64,000 bases of DNA, taken from positions 151,574 through 215,573 of the forward strand of contig NZ_JAIHON010000018.1 in assembly GCF_021173675.1 (NCBI RefSeq). The letters are read 5' to 3'. This DNA is from Streptomyces lincolnensis. GTDB taxonomy: Bacteria; Actinomycetota; Actinomycetes; Streptomycetales; Streptomycetaceae. The notes under the pieces are model-generated. The model saw only the letters and a list, made by a program, of their open reading frames with translations. It had not been told where the DNA came from and made no database searches. This document shows, piece by piece, positions 25,289 to 32,917 of this stretch; position 1 is the stretch's first letter; each line of letters begins with the position of its first letter. The position numbers were made by a program, and so were the translations under genes.

Positions 25289-26373
25289 GCGACGGTCTCC
25301 TTCTTCGCGGCGGCGAGCAGGGACTGATGGGTCGGTGCCTCCGGCACGTCGGCCGGACGGCCCGCGGCGAACTCCTTGCGCAGCACCGGCACGACCTCCT
25401 CGCCGAGCATGTCGAGCTGCTCCAGGACGGTCTTCAGGGGCAGCCCGGCGTGGTCGATCAGGAACAGCTGGCGCTGGTAGTCACCGGCGTAGTCGCGGAA
25501 GGCCAGCGTCTTCTCGATGACCTGCTGCGGCGAGCCGACGGTCAGCGGGGTCTGGTCGGTGAACTCCTCCAGCGACGGCCCGTGTCCGTAGACGGGCGCG
25601 ACGTCGAAGTAGGGCCGGAACTCGCGGACGGCGTCCTGGGAGTTCCGCCGCATGAACACGTGCCCGCCCAGCCCGACGACGGCCTGCTCGGCCGTGCCGT
25701 GCCCGTAGTGCGCGTACCGCTGCCGGTACAGGTCGACCATCCGCTTGGTGTGGTCGGCCGGCCAGAAGATGTTGTTGTGGAAGAAGCCGTCGCCGTAGTA
25801 CGCGGCCTGCTCGGCGATCTCGGGCGAGCGGATGGAGCCGTGCCAGACGAAGGGCGGTACGCCGTCCAGCGGCCGGGGCGTGGAGGTGAAGCCCTGGAGC
25901 GGGGTGCGGAACTTCCCCTCCCAGTCCACGACGTCCTCGCGCCACAGCCGCCGCAGCAGGGCGTAGTTCTCGACGGCGAGGTTGATGCCCTGCCGGATGT
26001 CCTGCCCGAACCAGGGGTAGACCGGGCCGGTGTTGCCGCGGCCCATCATCAGGTCCACCCGGCCGTCGGCCAGGTGCTGGAGCATCGCGAAGTCCTCGGC
26101 GATCTTCACCGGGTCGTTGGTGGTGATCAGCGTGGTGGAGGTGGAGAGGATCAGCTTCTCCGTCCGCGCGGCCACATAGCCGAGCATGGTCGTCGGCGAC
26201 GACGGCACGAACGGCGGGTTGTGGTGCTCACCGGTGGCGAACACGTCCAGCCCGACCTCCTCGGCCTTGAGCGCGATGGCGACCATGGCCTTGATGCGCT
26301 CACGCTCGGTCGGCGTCCGGCCCGTGGTCGGGTCCGGCGTGACATCACCGACGCTGAAGATCCCGAACTGCAT
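25285..26373 (-). CDS. LLM-class flavin-dependent oxidoreductase (CE1758 type)
   Basis: A 362-residue luciferase-like monooxygenase. Elements include FATGEHHNPPFVPSSPT, the flavin-pocket LILSTSTTLITTNDPVKIAE, GRVDLMMGRGNTGPVYPWFG, and the VGSPQQVIEKTLAFRD tail. The substrate is unknown. It is the first gene of a two-gene operon with its flavin reductase. Upstream lies a perfect GTTCAA-N9-TTGAAC inverted repeat that overlaps a TATAGT -10 element, so the operon is probably repressor-controlled. GGAGGG precedes the ATG. Confidence 0.9.
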   Translation of the reverse strand: MQFGIFSVGDVTPDPTTGRTPTERERIKAMVAIALKAEEVGLDVFATGEHHNPPFVPSSPTTMLGYVAARTEKLILSTSTTLITTNDPVKIAEDFAMLQHLADGRVDLMMGRGNTGPVYPWFGQDIRQGINLAVENYALLRRLWREDVVDWEGKFRTPLQGFTSTPRPLDGVPPFVWHGSIRSPEIAEQAAYYGDGFFHNNIFWPADHTKRMVDLYRQRYAHYGHGTAEQAVVGLGGHVFMRRNSQDAVREFRPYFDVAPVYGHGPSLEEFTDQTPLTVGSPQQVIEKTLAFRDYAGDYQRQLFLIDHAGLPLKTVLEQLDMLGEEVVPVLRKEFAAGRPADVPEAPTHQSLLAAAKKETVA

Positions 26374-26393
26374 GGTCGCTCACCCTCCAGGTT

Positions 26394-26421
26394 GTTGACC
26401 GTTCAACTATACCCCTTGAAC
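26394..26421 (-). promoter_or_regulatory. Candidate operator and promoter of the LLM/FMN reductase operon
   Basis: GTTCAA (26401-26406), nine bases, and TTGAAC (26416-26421) form a perfect inverted repeat. Just towards the gene, GTTGACC and GTTCAAC form an overlapping near-palindrome. On the minus strand a TATAGT -10-like hexamer sits inside the spacer. This looks like a MarR- or TetR-type site blocking RNA polymerase; no adjacent regulator gene identifies the factor. Confidence 0.5.
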
Positions 26422-26460
26422 AGCCCTCCAGCCCGCCGTATTCCACTCCCCCGAGTCCCC

Positions 26461-26901
26461 CTAACCCTCCTCCCCATCCAGCGGCTTCATGAAGGTGAAC
26501 GCCCTGATGCCCATCCGTTCCCGCAGGTAGAAGCGGTGGGCGTCGGTGCGCTGGGTGCCCGAGTCCAGCCGCAGCCTCCGACACCGCAGCGCCCGCCCCC
26601 GCTCCTCCAGATACGCGAGCAGCGCATGCCCGACCCCCTGCGACCGCGCCGCCTCCGCGGTCACCAGGTCGTCGACGTACAAGGTGCGCAACCCACTGGT
26701 GTTGACGATCACCCGCCACCCGGCCACCCCCACGCAGCCGCCGCCGTCGTAGACGGCGCTGAACCGCAGCCCCTGCCCGTGCCCCTCCGCATACACCTCC
26801 GCGAAGAGCTCCTCGGTGAGATGCGGACGCAGCTCGCGCAGAACGGGCAGTATCTCGGCGCCGAGACGGGGGTCGCCGGGTTCCAGATCGATGATCTTCA
26901 T
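26461..26901 (-). CDS. GNAT-family N-acetyltransferase
   Basis: A 146-residue acetyltransferase with the acetyl-CoA pyrophosphate-binding segment VTAEAARSQGVGHALLAYLEERG, preceded by the beta-4 strand LYVDDLV and followed by LRLDSGTQRTDAHRFYLRERMGI. The last element (AHRFYxxxGF-like) is typical of small-molecule GNATs. Substrate unknown. It is a single gene on the strand of its neighbours but separated from both by gaps. Confidence 0.88.
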   Translation of the reverse strand: MKIIDLEPGDPRLGAEILPVLRELRPHLTEELFAEVYAEGHGQGLRFSAVYDGGGCVGVAGWRVIVNTSGLRTLYVDDLVTAEAARSQGVGHALLAYLEERGRALRCRRLRLDSGTQRTDAHRFYLRERMGIRAFTFMKPLDGEEG

Positions 26902-26951
26902 GGCCGTAACCTATCCGGAGCCGACCGGGCGACCGGGCCGCGCAGCCACCC

Positions 26952-27863
26952 CTACGGCACCAGGACCAGCCGCCCCCGCACCCCGCCCTCCGCGAGCCGG
27001 GCATGGGCCTTCGACGCCTCGTCCAGGGCGTAGGTCTCGGCGACCCGAAGAGTCAGCACCCCCTCGTCCACCAGCCGGACCAGTTCCGCGAGCCGCTCCC
27101 CGTCGGCGATCACCCCGATCGCGGTGGTCCGCACTCCCCGTACCGACGCCGGATACGCCCCGGGTATGGCGCCGACGTACACGCCCCCGTCCCGCACCCC
27201 CTCCAACGCCGCCTCACCGAGAACCGCCGCGTCCAGCACCGCGTCGAAGCGCCGCCCCTCGCCGAGCCCGCCGCTCATGAAGTCCGCCGCCCCCAGGGAC
27301 CGTACGAACTCCTCGTCCCACGCACGGGCGAGCCCGGTCACCGACACCCCGCGGCGCGCGGCGAGTTGGATGGCGAAGCCGCCGACCGCACCCGACGCAC
27401 CGGTCACCAGCAGGGACTGCCCCGGCGCCAACTCCAGCAGCTCCAGGGCCTGTTCGGCGGCCAGGGCATTGAGGGGCAGCGTGGCCGCGTGGACCATGTC
27501 CACCGTCCGGGGCGCGGCCGCCACCGCGCCGGAGTCCACCACGACATACTCGGCATGCGCGCCGAGTGCCTTCACCGGACCGACGGCCAGCGCCACCACC
27601 GCGTCCCCGGCGCCCCAAGGGCCCTCGACCTCGTCGCCGACCGCGTCCACGGTCCCCGCGATGTCCCAGCCGAGCCCGAGCCGCTCCCCCGCGCCCCCGA
27701 AGACGCCCTGGCGCACCCCGGCGTCCACCGGGTTCAACGCGCTCGCCGCCACCTTGATCCGCACCTGCCCCGCCCCCGGCTCGGGCACCGCCGTCTCCAC
27801 GACCTCCACGACCTCCGGCCCGCCGAACGCCGTCACCACCACAGCACGCATGACTGCACGCAT
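26952..27863 (-). CDS. Zinc-independent MDR oxidoreductase (quinone reductase-like)
   Basis: A 303-residue medium-chain dehydrogenase: N-terminal GroES-like fold (GPEVVEVVETAVPEPGAGQV, SALNPVDAGVRQG), then a Rossmann domain with LVTGASGAVGGFAIQLA. Structural and catalytic zinc cysteines are absent, as in quinone oxidoreductase and zeta-crystallin. It is divergent from an HxlR regulator with a shared 125-base promoter region, so it is the likely target of that regulator, which usually respond to quinones or aldehydes. Two alternative ATG starts (27863 and 27851) are equally possible. Confidence 0.88.
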   Translation of the reverse strand: MRAVMRAVVVTAFGGPEVVEVVETAVPEPGAGQVRIKVAASALNPVDAGVRQGVFGGAGERLGLGWDIAGTVDAVGDEVEGPWGAGDAVVALAVGPVKALGAHAEYVVVDSGAVAAAPRTVDMVHAATLPLNALAAEQALELLELAPGQSLLVTGASGAVGGFAIQLAARRGVSVTGLARAWDEEFVRSLGAADFMSGGLGEGRRFDAVLDAAVLGEAALEGVRDGGVYVGAIPGAYPASVRGVRTTAIGVIADGERLAELVRLVDEGVLTLRVAETYALDEASKAHARLAEGGVRGRLVLVP

Positions 27864-27931
27864 GACTGAAAACTCCCCTATGTCACCGATCGCCTCGGTA
27901 TCTCCTCAGCTGTCAGCAACCCTAGGAAGAG

Positions 27932-27952
27932 CTACTATCCGTTGGTAAGTAG
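27932..27952. promoter_or_regulatory. Candidate HxlR operator
   Basis: CTACTATC and GTAAGTAG form an inverted repeat (six of eight positions match) with a five-base spacer, centred between the divergent oxidoreductase and HxlR genes. The surrounding stretch is unusually AT-rich. Spacing and symmetry suit an HxlR dimer. Confidence 0.5.
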
Positions 27953-27988
27953 TTACCCGAAGGTGCGTACGTCCCCCGGAGGTGAGCC

Positions 27989-28453
27989 ATGCCGACCATG
28001 ACCGCGGCCCAACGGCGTGAACAGGCCCGTACCGAGTACGACGCGTTCATCAAGGCCTGCCCCACCCACCAACTCCTGGGCCGCATCAGCGAGAAGTGGG
28101 CGTGCCTCACCCTCGCCGCCCTCTCCTCCGGCACCCTGCGCTACAGCGATCTCGCCCGGACGCTCGCCGGCGTGAGCCCCAAGATGCTGACGCAGACCCT
28201 GCGTTCGCTGGAGCGCGACGGACTCGTCTCCCGCACGGTGACCCCGTCCGTGCCCGTCCGCGTCGACTACGCCCTCACCGACCTCGGGCACAGCCTCGCC
28301 GAGATGATGAAGGCCGTGAAGAACTGGGCGGAGACGCACATCATGGAGGTGCACGAGGCACGCGAGCGCTACGACACCGAAGGCGCTGTCGCCGAGGCGG
28401 GAGCCGGGGCCGGGGTTCATGAGACTGGAGCCCGAGCCGGGGCTCAGAAGTAG
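27989..28453 (+). CDS. HxlR-family winged-helix regulator
   Basis: A 154-residue DNA-binding protein. CPTHQLLGRISEKWACLTLAAL, LRYSDLARTLAGVSPKMLTQTLRSLERDGLV and VDYALTDLGHSL are the HxlR hallmarks. A cysteine near the N-terminus (FIKACPTH) corresponds to the redox- or electrophile-sensing cysteine of QorR/YodB-type members. It probably represses the divergent quinone oxidoreductase and itself. The C-terminal tail is a low-complexity Ala/Gly run. Confidence 0.92.
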   Translation: MPTMTAAQRREQARTEYDAFIKACPTHQLLGRISEKWACLTLAALSSGTLRYSDLARTLAGVSPKMLTQTLRSLERDGLVSRTVTPSVPVRVDYALTDLGHSLAEMMKAVKNWAETHIMEVHEARERYDTEGAVAEAGAGAGVHETGARAGAQK

Positions 28454-28932
28454 TACTCGTCCCCCGTGTCCAGCACCAGCACCCGCTGCCGGTCGTTCAG
28501 CCGGTCGTGGTCCACCGCCCCGCCGCTCCACACCGTGTCGATCTCCAGCAGCACCTCGGACGGCACGCCCAGCAGCCGTACCCGCAGCTCGACCCGCTCC
28601 CCGACACCGTCCGCGGCCAGCTCACCGATCCGGCACAGCACCACCTGCCGCCCCGACCGCGCGCACCCCTCCGGCATCGCCTGCCGGTCCTCCAAGGGCT
28701 CCGACCAGCGCAGCCGCACCGTCGCGTCCGGCACCGCCGAAGGGCCGTGATTGCGGGGCGTGAACCGCACGTCCACCCGGCCGGAGGCCATCCGGGCGAG
28801 GCCGTGATAGGCGAGATCCGCCTCGGGCCCACGGTCGTCGGCCCCCGCGACCGGCGCGACACCGCCCACCACCGCCAGGGCGGCCCCCCACACGACCAGA
28901 CCCCGCAGCCCTGCCCTCACCCGTGCCCGCAT
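28444..28932 (-). CDS. Secreted hypothetical protein with DUF11-like beta domain
   Basis: A 162-residue protein from the ATG at 28932 (GAGGAG eight bases upstream; an in-frame GTG at 28953 is less likely). A signal peptide (VVWGAALAVVGGVAPVAGA) precedes a beta-rich domain with VDVRFTPRNHGPSAVPDATVRL and two cysteines (GCARSGRQVVLCRIGEL) that could form a disulfide. This resembles DUF11/CARDB-type extracellular beta-sandwiches. Function unknown. Its 3' end overlaps the convergent HxlR gene by ten bases. Confidence 0.75.
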   Translation of the reverse strand: MRARVRAGLRGLVVWGAALAVVGGVAPVAGADDRGPEADLAYHGLARMASGRVDVRFTPRNHGPSAVPDATVRLRWSEPLEDRQAMPEGCARSGRQVVLCRIGELAADGVGERVELRVRLLGVPSEVLLEIDTVWSGGAVDHDRLNDRQRVLVLDTGDEYYF

Positions 28933-29040
28933 GCCACCCACTCCTCGCTCCACCGCACCGCGTAACCGACACGGGGATGTATCCCACGAGGAGCGAGCGA
29001 CAGGCGCCGTCCATCAGGTGACACCGCTCGAACGGCTCGC

Positions 29041-29475
29041 TCAGGACGGCTCGTCGGGCAGCAGTCCCAGCTGCCCCAGAAACTCCATCTCGTCGAAGTA
29101 GAGCCGGTAGTCCACGATCCGGCCGTCCTTCACCGTGGCGAAGTCGACCCCGCGGATCCGGATCTCCTTCTGCGTCGCGGGGAGCGTCTCCCCGGTCGGC
29201 AGATGCAGCGGCCCGGTGTTGCGCCCGCTGAAGACGCCCTCGTCGATGGCCGTGTCACCGACCTCGTACGAGTGCACCGTCTCGAACGTGGCCTCGGGGA
29301 CCGCCTCCGTCATCTGCCGCCAGTACTCGACGATGCCGTCGCGCCCGCGGATCTCCCCCTCGTCGGGGGTGAGGGCGACGGCGTCCTCGGCGTACAGCTC
29401 GCCGATGACCTTCAGATCGGGATGCGTGGTCAGCGCGTCCGTGAGCCGGTCCATGACCTCGCGTGCTTCTCCCAT
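29041..29475 (-). CDS. SnoaL-like/NTF2-fold polyketide-cyclase-type protein
   Basis: A 144-residue NTF2-like protein: an N-terminal helix (VMDRLTDALTTHPDLKVIGELYAEDAV), GEIRGRDGIVEYWRQM, and a C-terminal strand pair FATVKDGRIVDYRLYFD. Such proteins are small steroid-isomerase-like enzymes or binding proteins; the substrate cannot be read. The ATG at 29475 follows GGAGGTGG, while the longer frame has no ribosome site. It stands alone and is divergent from the SDR gene. Confidence 0.82.
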   Translation of the reverse strand: MGEAREVMDRLTDALTTHPDLKVIGELYAEDAVALTPDEGEIRGRDGIVEYWRQMTEAVPEATFETVHSYEVGDTAIDEGVFSGRNTGPLHLPTGETLPATQKEIRIRGVDFATVKDGRIVDYRLYFDEMEFLGQLGLLPDEPS

Positions 29476-29631
29476 GTTCCACCTCCACACGGCCGGAGGA
29501 TCACCCACCTCATTGTCCCACCGCACTCCGCCGCGCACCCTCTGGCACCGCCCACAGAACGAGATCACCGGCCGCCCCGGAGGCACCCCCACCTATCCTG
29601 ACGACAGTCGGCAGTCCATCCGTAGTCCAGC

Positions 29632-29668
29632 AGTACGAACGCACTCCGATAGTACGAACGCACTCCGA
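29632..29668. repeat. 18-bp direct repeat upstream of the SDR gene
   Basis: AGTACGAACGCACTCCGA occurs at 29632-29649 and 29651-29668 (period 19), ending about 20 bases before the SDR start. A third partial copy (CGCACGAG) follows. Tandem sites this close to a start suggest regulator binding or a recent duplication. Confidence 0.6.
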
Positions 29669-29687
29669 CCGCACGAGGAGCAAGCCC

Positions 29688-30464
29688 ATGGCCCCCGCCG
29701 CCCCGTCCGCCGCCTCCCGCATCGCCGTCGTCACCGGCGCGAGCAGCGGCATCGGTGCCGCCACCGCACGCCGGCTCGCGGAGGCCGGCTACCGCGTCGT
29801 CCTCACCGCCCGCCGCAAGGACCGTATCGAGGCGCTGGCGGAGGAGATCACCGCGGCCGGCCACCAGGCGACGGCCTACCCCCTCGACGTCACCGACCGC
29901 GCCGCGGTGGACGAGTTCGCCTCGGCCTTCAAGACGATCGGCGTCCTGGTCAACAACGCCGGCGGAGCCCTCGGCGCCGACCCGGTCGCGACCGGCGACC
30001 CCGCCGACTGGCGCACGATGTACGAGACCAACGTCATCGGCACCCTGAACCTCACCCAGGCGCTGCTCCCCAAGCTCGACGCGAGCGGCGACGGCACGAT
30101 CGTCGTCGTCTCCTCCACCGCCGGCCACGGCACCTACGAGGGCGGCGCGGGCTATGTCGCCGCCAAGCACGGCGCCCACGTCCTCGCCGAGACCCTCCGC
30201 CTGGAGATCGTCGGCCGCCCCGTCCGCGTCATCGAGATCGCGCCCGGCATGGTCAAGACCGACGAGTTCGCCCTCACCCGCTTCGCCGGCGACAAGGAGA
30301 AGGCCGAAAAGGTCTACCAGGGCGTCGCCGAGCCCCTCACCGCCGACGACGTCGCCGACACCATCACCTGGACCATCACCCGCCCCAGCCACGTCAACGT
30401 GGACCTCCTCGTCCTCCGCCCCCGCGCCCAGGCCTCCAACACGAAGGTCCACCGGGAGCTCTGA
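29688..30464 (+). CDS. Short-chain dehydrogenase/reductase (YdfG-like)
   Basis: A 258-residue classical SDR: cofactor loop TGASSGIG, NADP-type basic residues in LTARRKD, LVNNAGGAL, the catalytic serine in VVVSSTAGHG, and the YxxxK motif YVAAK. The C-terminal region VIEIAPGMVKTDEFALTRF and DDVADTITWTITRP resembles YdfG/serine 3-dehydrogenase, which oxidise 3-hydroxy acids. The ATG at 29688 has GAGGAG upstream. Confidence 0.92.
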   Translation: MAPAAPSAASRIAVVTGASSGIGAATARRLAEAGYRVVLTARRKDRIEALAEEITAAGHQATAYPLDVTDRAAVDEFASAFKTIGVLVNNAGGALGADPVATGDPADWRTMYETNVIGTLNLTQALLPKLDASGDGTIVVVSSTAGHGTYEGGAGYVAAKHGAHVLAETLRLEIVGRPVRVIEIAPGMVKTDEFALTRFAGDKEKAEKVYQGVAEPLTADDVADTITWTITRPSHVNVDLLVLRPRAQASNTKVHREL

Positions 30465-30557
30465 CAGCGGCCGTTAACTCACAGGAGTGAACGTCGTCGA
30501 TCACCCGAACGGAGACCGAACCAGCGACCTAGGCTCGCGCCACAACATCAACACGAC

Positions 30558-30593
30558 GGCCCTCGGCAGGGACTGGCATCCCGGCCAAGGGCC
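30558..30593 (+). other. Nested stem-loop in the leader of the LAGLIDADG gene
   Basis: Outer stem GGCCCT (30558-30563) with AGGGCC (30588-30593) encloses an inner stem GGGA (30569-30572) with TCCC (30579-30582). It lies just before the ATG at 30622. It could be the terminator of the SDR transcript or an RNA structure that controls the downstream gene. Confidence 0.4.
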
Positions 30594-30621
30594 TGACCAG
30601 CACGGAAGGAACAGCTTCCGC

Positions 30622-31449
30622 ATGGCTGACTGCGAGCCTATCGCCCACCAGTTCATGGACCTCACGGTCCCCGAGTACGCGTACATGTTTGGCTTCTTGC
30701 AGGCGGACGGGCATCTCTCCCAACAATCGCGGCAGAGGGGGCGGTTGACCGTCGAGATCAGCGCGCGAGACATCGCTCTCCTGCGAAGCTTCCAGCAGTT
30801 GACGCCGTACAACAGCAGCATTACGGAGCGCACGCGTTCAACGAACTTCTCCGAGACCCACACCTCGGCCACCTGGACCCTGTGGTCCCTCGAAGCCAGG
30901 ACTCTGCTCAACGAACTCGGCCTGCCTTACGGCCGCAAGTCGAAGACGATCGCCCCGCCCTGTGTCGAGTTCTCGGACCGCGACTACGTCCGAGGCATCA
31001 TCGACGCCGACGGCTCGGTGGGGTACACGAGCCAGGGGCACCCGTTCGTCTCTCTGACCACGCAGAGCACCCCCATCGGCACGTACTTGTGCCTCTACGT
31101 CGAGGAGATCACGGGCGCCGCGCGCACTTTGAAACGTAACGCCCGGGACGACATCTACAACATTCTGTACACGAAGGAGAACGCCCAGCAGTTGGCATCC
31201 CACCTGTATTACCCGGGCTGCCTGTCGCTGAGTCGGAAGCAGGACGCCGCGGATTCACTTGGCTCCTGGGTACGCCCTGCAAATATGGAACGCAGGCCTC
31301 CCCGCATCCGATGGACCGCGGAAATGGATCGCGTCCTACTCGCGGCACCGACCATCGCGCATGCCGCCGCAGAGCTCGGCTACTCCCGGAGCCCTTGCCA
31401 AAACCGCCGGTGGAAACTGCTGCACGGCGTCGTGCCGCTGCCGGACTGA
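30622..31449 (+). CDS. Free-standing LAGLIDADG homing-endonuclease-like protein with C-terminal HTH
   Basis: A 275-residue protein with two LAGLIDADG motifs, the first in YMFGFLQADGHLS and the second in VRGIIDADGSVG. Both keep the acidic metal-binding residue, so a single chain could form an active two-domain nuclease. The last 50 residues (WTAEMDRVLLAA...AAAELGYSRSPCQNRRWKLL) look like a Myb/SANT-type helix-turn-helix. No intein splice junctions or host-gene sequence flank it. Codon use is less GC-biased than in its neighbours, a sign of transfer. The frame is open back to 30487, but AAGGA precedes this ATG. It is convergent with rtcB. Confidence 0.75.
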   Translation: MADCEPIAHQFMDLTVPEYAYMFGFLQADGHLSQQSRQRGRLTVEISARDIALLRSFQQLTPYNSSITERTRSTNFSETHTSATWTLWSLEARTLLNELGLPYGRKSKTIAPPCVEFSDRDYVRGIIDADGSVGYTSQGHPFVSLTTQSTPIGTYLCLYVEEITGAARTLKRNARDDIYNILYTKENAQQLASHLYYPGCLSLSRKQDAADSLGSWVRPANMERRPPRIRWTAEMDRVLLAAPTIAHAAAELGYSRSPCQNRRWKLLHGVVPLPD

Positions 31450-31497
31450 GCAACCCGTGTTGGGCGCGGCACACGATCACCGCGCCCAACACCGTTC

Positions 31498-32691
31498 TCA
31501 ACCCTTCACACAGATGAACTGCTTCAGCTTCGCCACGACCTCGACGAGATCGCGCTGCTGCTCCATCACCTGGTCGATGTTCTTGTAAGCACCCGGAATC
31601 TCATCAAGCACGCCGGAGTCCTTGCGGCACTCGACACCCCGTGTCTGCTCCTCCAGATCCCGCACCGAGAAACGCCTCTTGGCCGCGTTCCGACTCATCC
31701 GCCGACCCGCCCCATGGGAAGCCGAGTTGAAGGCCTTCTCGTTTCCGAGCCCCTTCACGATGTACGAGCTGGTGCCCATCGAGCCGGGAATGATCCCGTA
31801 CTCGCCGGAGCCCGCGCGGATCGCTCCCTTACGAGTGACCAGCAGGTCCATGCCCTCGTACCTCTCCTCCGCCACGTAGTTGTGGTGGCAGGAGATCTCC
31901 GTCTCGAAGGTCGGCTTCGCCTTCTTGAACTCCTTGCGGATCACGTCCTTCAGGAGCCCCATCATGATCGCGCGGTTGTACTTGGCGTATTCCTGCGCCC
32001 AGTAAAGATCATTCCGGTACGCCGCCATCTGCGGAGTGTCCGAGACGAACACCGCGAGGTCGCGGTCGACCAGCCCCTGGTTGTGCGGAAGCTTCTGAGC
32101 GACACCGATGTGGTACTCGGCCAGTTCCTTGCCGATGTTCCGGGAGCCGGAGTGCAGCATGAGCCAGACCGAATTCGACTGATCCAGACAGACTTCGATC
32201 ATGTGGTTGCCGGATCCGAGCGTTCCCATCTGCTTCCCGGCCCGCTCCTCCCGGAACTTCACCGCGTCCGCAACCCCGTCGAACCGCCCCCAGAAGTCCT
32301 CCCACCCCGCAGTACCGAACCCGTGCAGCCGCCCCGGATCCACGGGACTGTCATGCATCCCCCGCCCCACCGGAATCGCCTGCTCGATCTTCGACCGCAG
32401 CCGGGACAGGTCCCCCGGCAGATCGTTCGCGGTGAGGGACGTCTTCACGGCAGACATCCCACACCCGATGTCCACCCCCACCGCCGCCGGACACACCGCA
32501 CCCCGCATCGCGATGACGGACCCCACCGTCGCCCCCTTGCCGTAGTGGACGTCCGGCATGACCGCGAGGCCCTTGATCCACGGCAGGGTGGCCACGTTCC
32601 GCAGTTGCTGGAGCGCGCCCTCCTCGACGGAGGCCGGGTCGGTCCACATCCGGATCGGAACCTTCGCGCCCGGCATTTCCACGTACGACAT
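31498..32691 (-). CDS. rtcB: RtcB RNA-splicing ligase
   Basis: A 397-residue RNA ligase that joins 2',3'-cyclic-phosphate or 3'-phosphate ends to 5'-OH ends using GTP and manganese. Metal ligands appear in VGVDIGCGMSAV (Cys), GSGNHMIEV (His) and LHSGSRNIG (His). The guanylylated histidine is in SASHGAGRRMSR, and the 'archease-independent' bacterial form usually has this length. There is no intein. The ATG at 32691 has GAGGA six bases upstream. Possible roles are RNA repair or tRNA processing. No rtcA or rtcR gene is adjacent; instead a LAGLIDADG gene converges on it. Confidence 0.93.
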   Translation of the reverse strand: MSYVEMPGAKVPIRMWTDPASVEEGALQQLRNVATLPWIKGLAVMPDVHYGKGATVGSVIAMRGAVCPAAVGVDIGCGMSAVKTSLTANDLPGDLSRLRSKIEQAIPVGRGMHDSPVDPGRLHGFGTAGWEDFWGRFDGVADAVKFREERAGKQMGTLGSGNHMIEVCLDQSNSVWLMLHSGSRNIGKELAEYHIGVAQKLPHNQGLVDRDLAVFVSDTPQMAAYRNDLYWAQEYAKYNRAIMMGLLKDVIRKEFKKAKPTFETEISCHHNYVAEERYEGMDLLVTRKGAIRAGSGEYGIIPGSMGTSSYIVKGLGNEKAFNSASHGAGRRMSRNAAKRRFSVRDLEEQTRGVECRKDSGVLDEIPGAYKNIDQVMEQQRDLVEVVAKLKQFICVKG

Positions 32692-32917
32692 ATCGTCCTC
32701 ATTCCCCCGGAAACCAACAGAAGTCTTAAATCGCAAAACCGGCGCCAAGGTCAATGAAAGGGACAACGGACCGGCGTCCACGGCCGTGCGTGCGATACAC
32801 ATTGTCTCCAGGGCACAACCCCCCGCGGCAAGCGATTAACCAGCGGGGACACTGAAGAACCCGGCTGCGGACCGGCACAGGACCGGGCACCGCGACACCG
32901 TCGAGAGGAGCCTCACC

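Noticed and set aside
31498..32691. Intein inside rtcB related to the neighbouring LAGLIDADG protein
   Set aside because: RtcB is a normal-length continuous chain with all metal and histidine motifs adjacent as expected; no splice junction residues are seen.
32821..32848. CCCCGC/GCGGGG pair before the first lipoprotein gene as a terminator
   Set aside because: Only six paired bases with a 16-base AT-containing loop; too weak to call.
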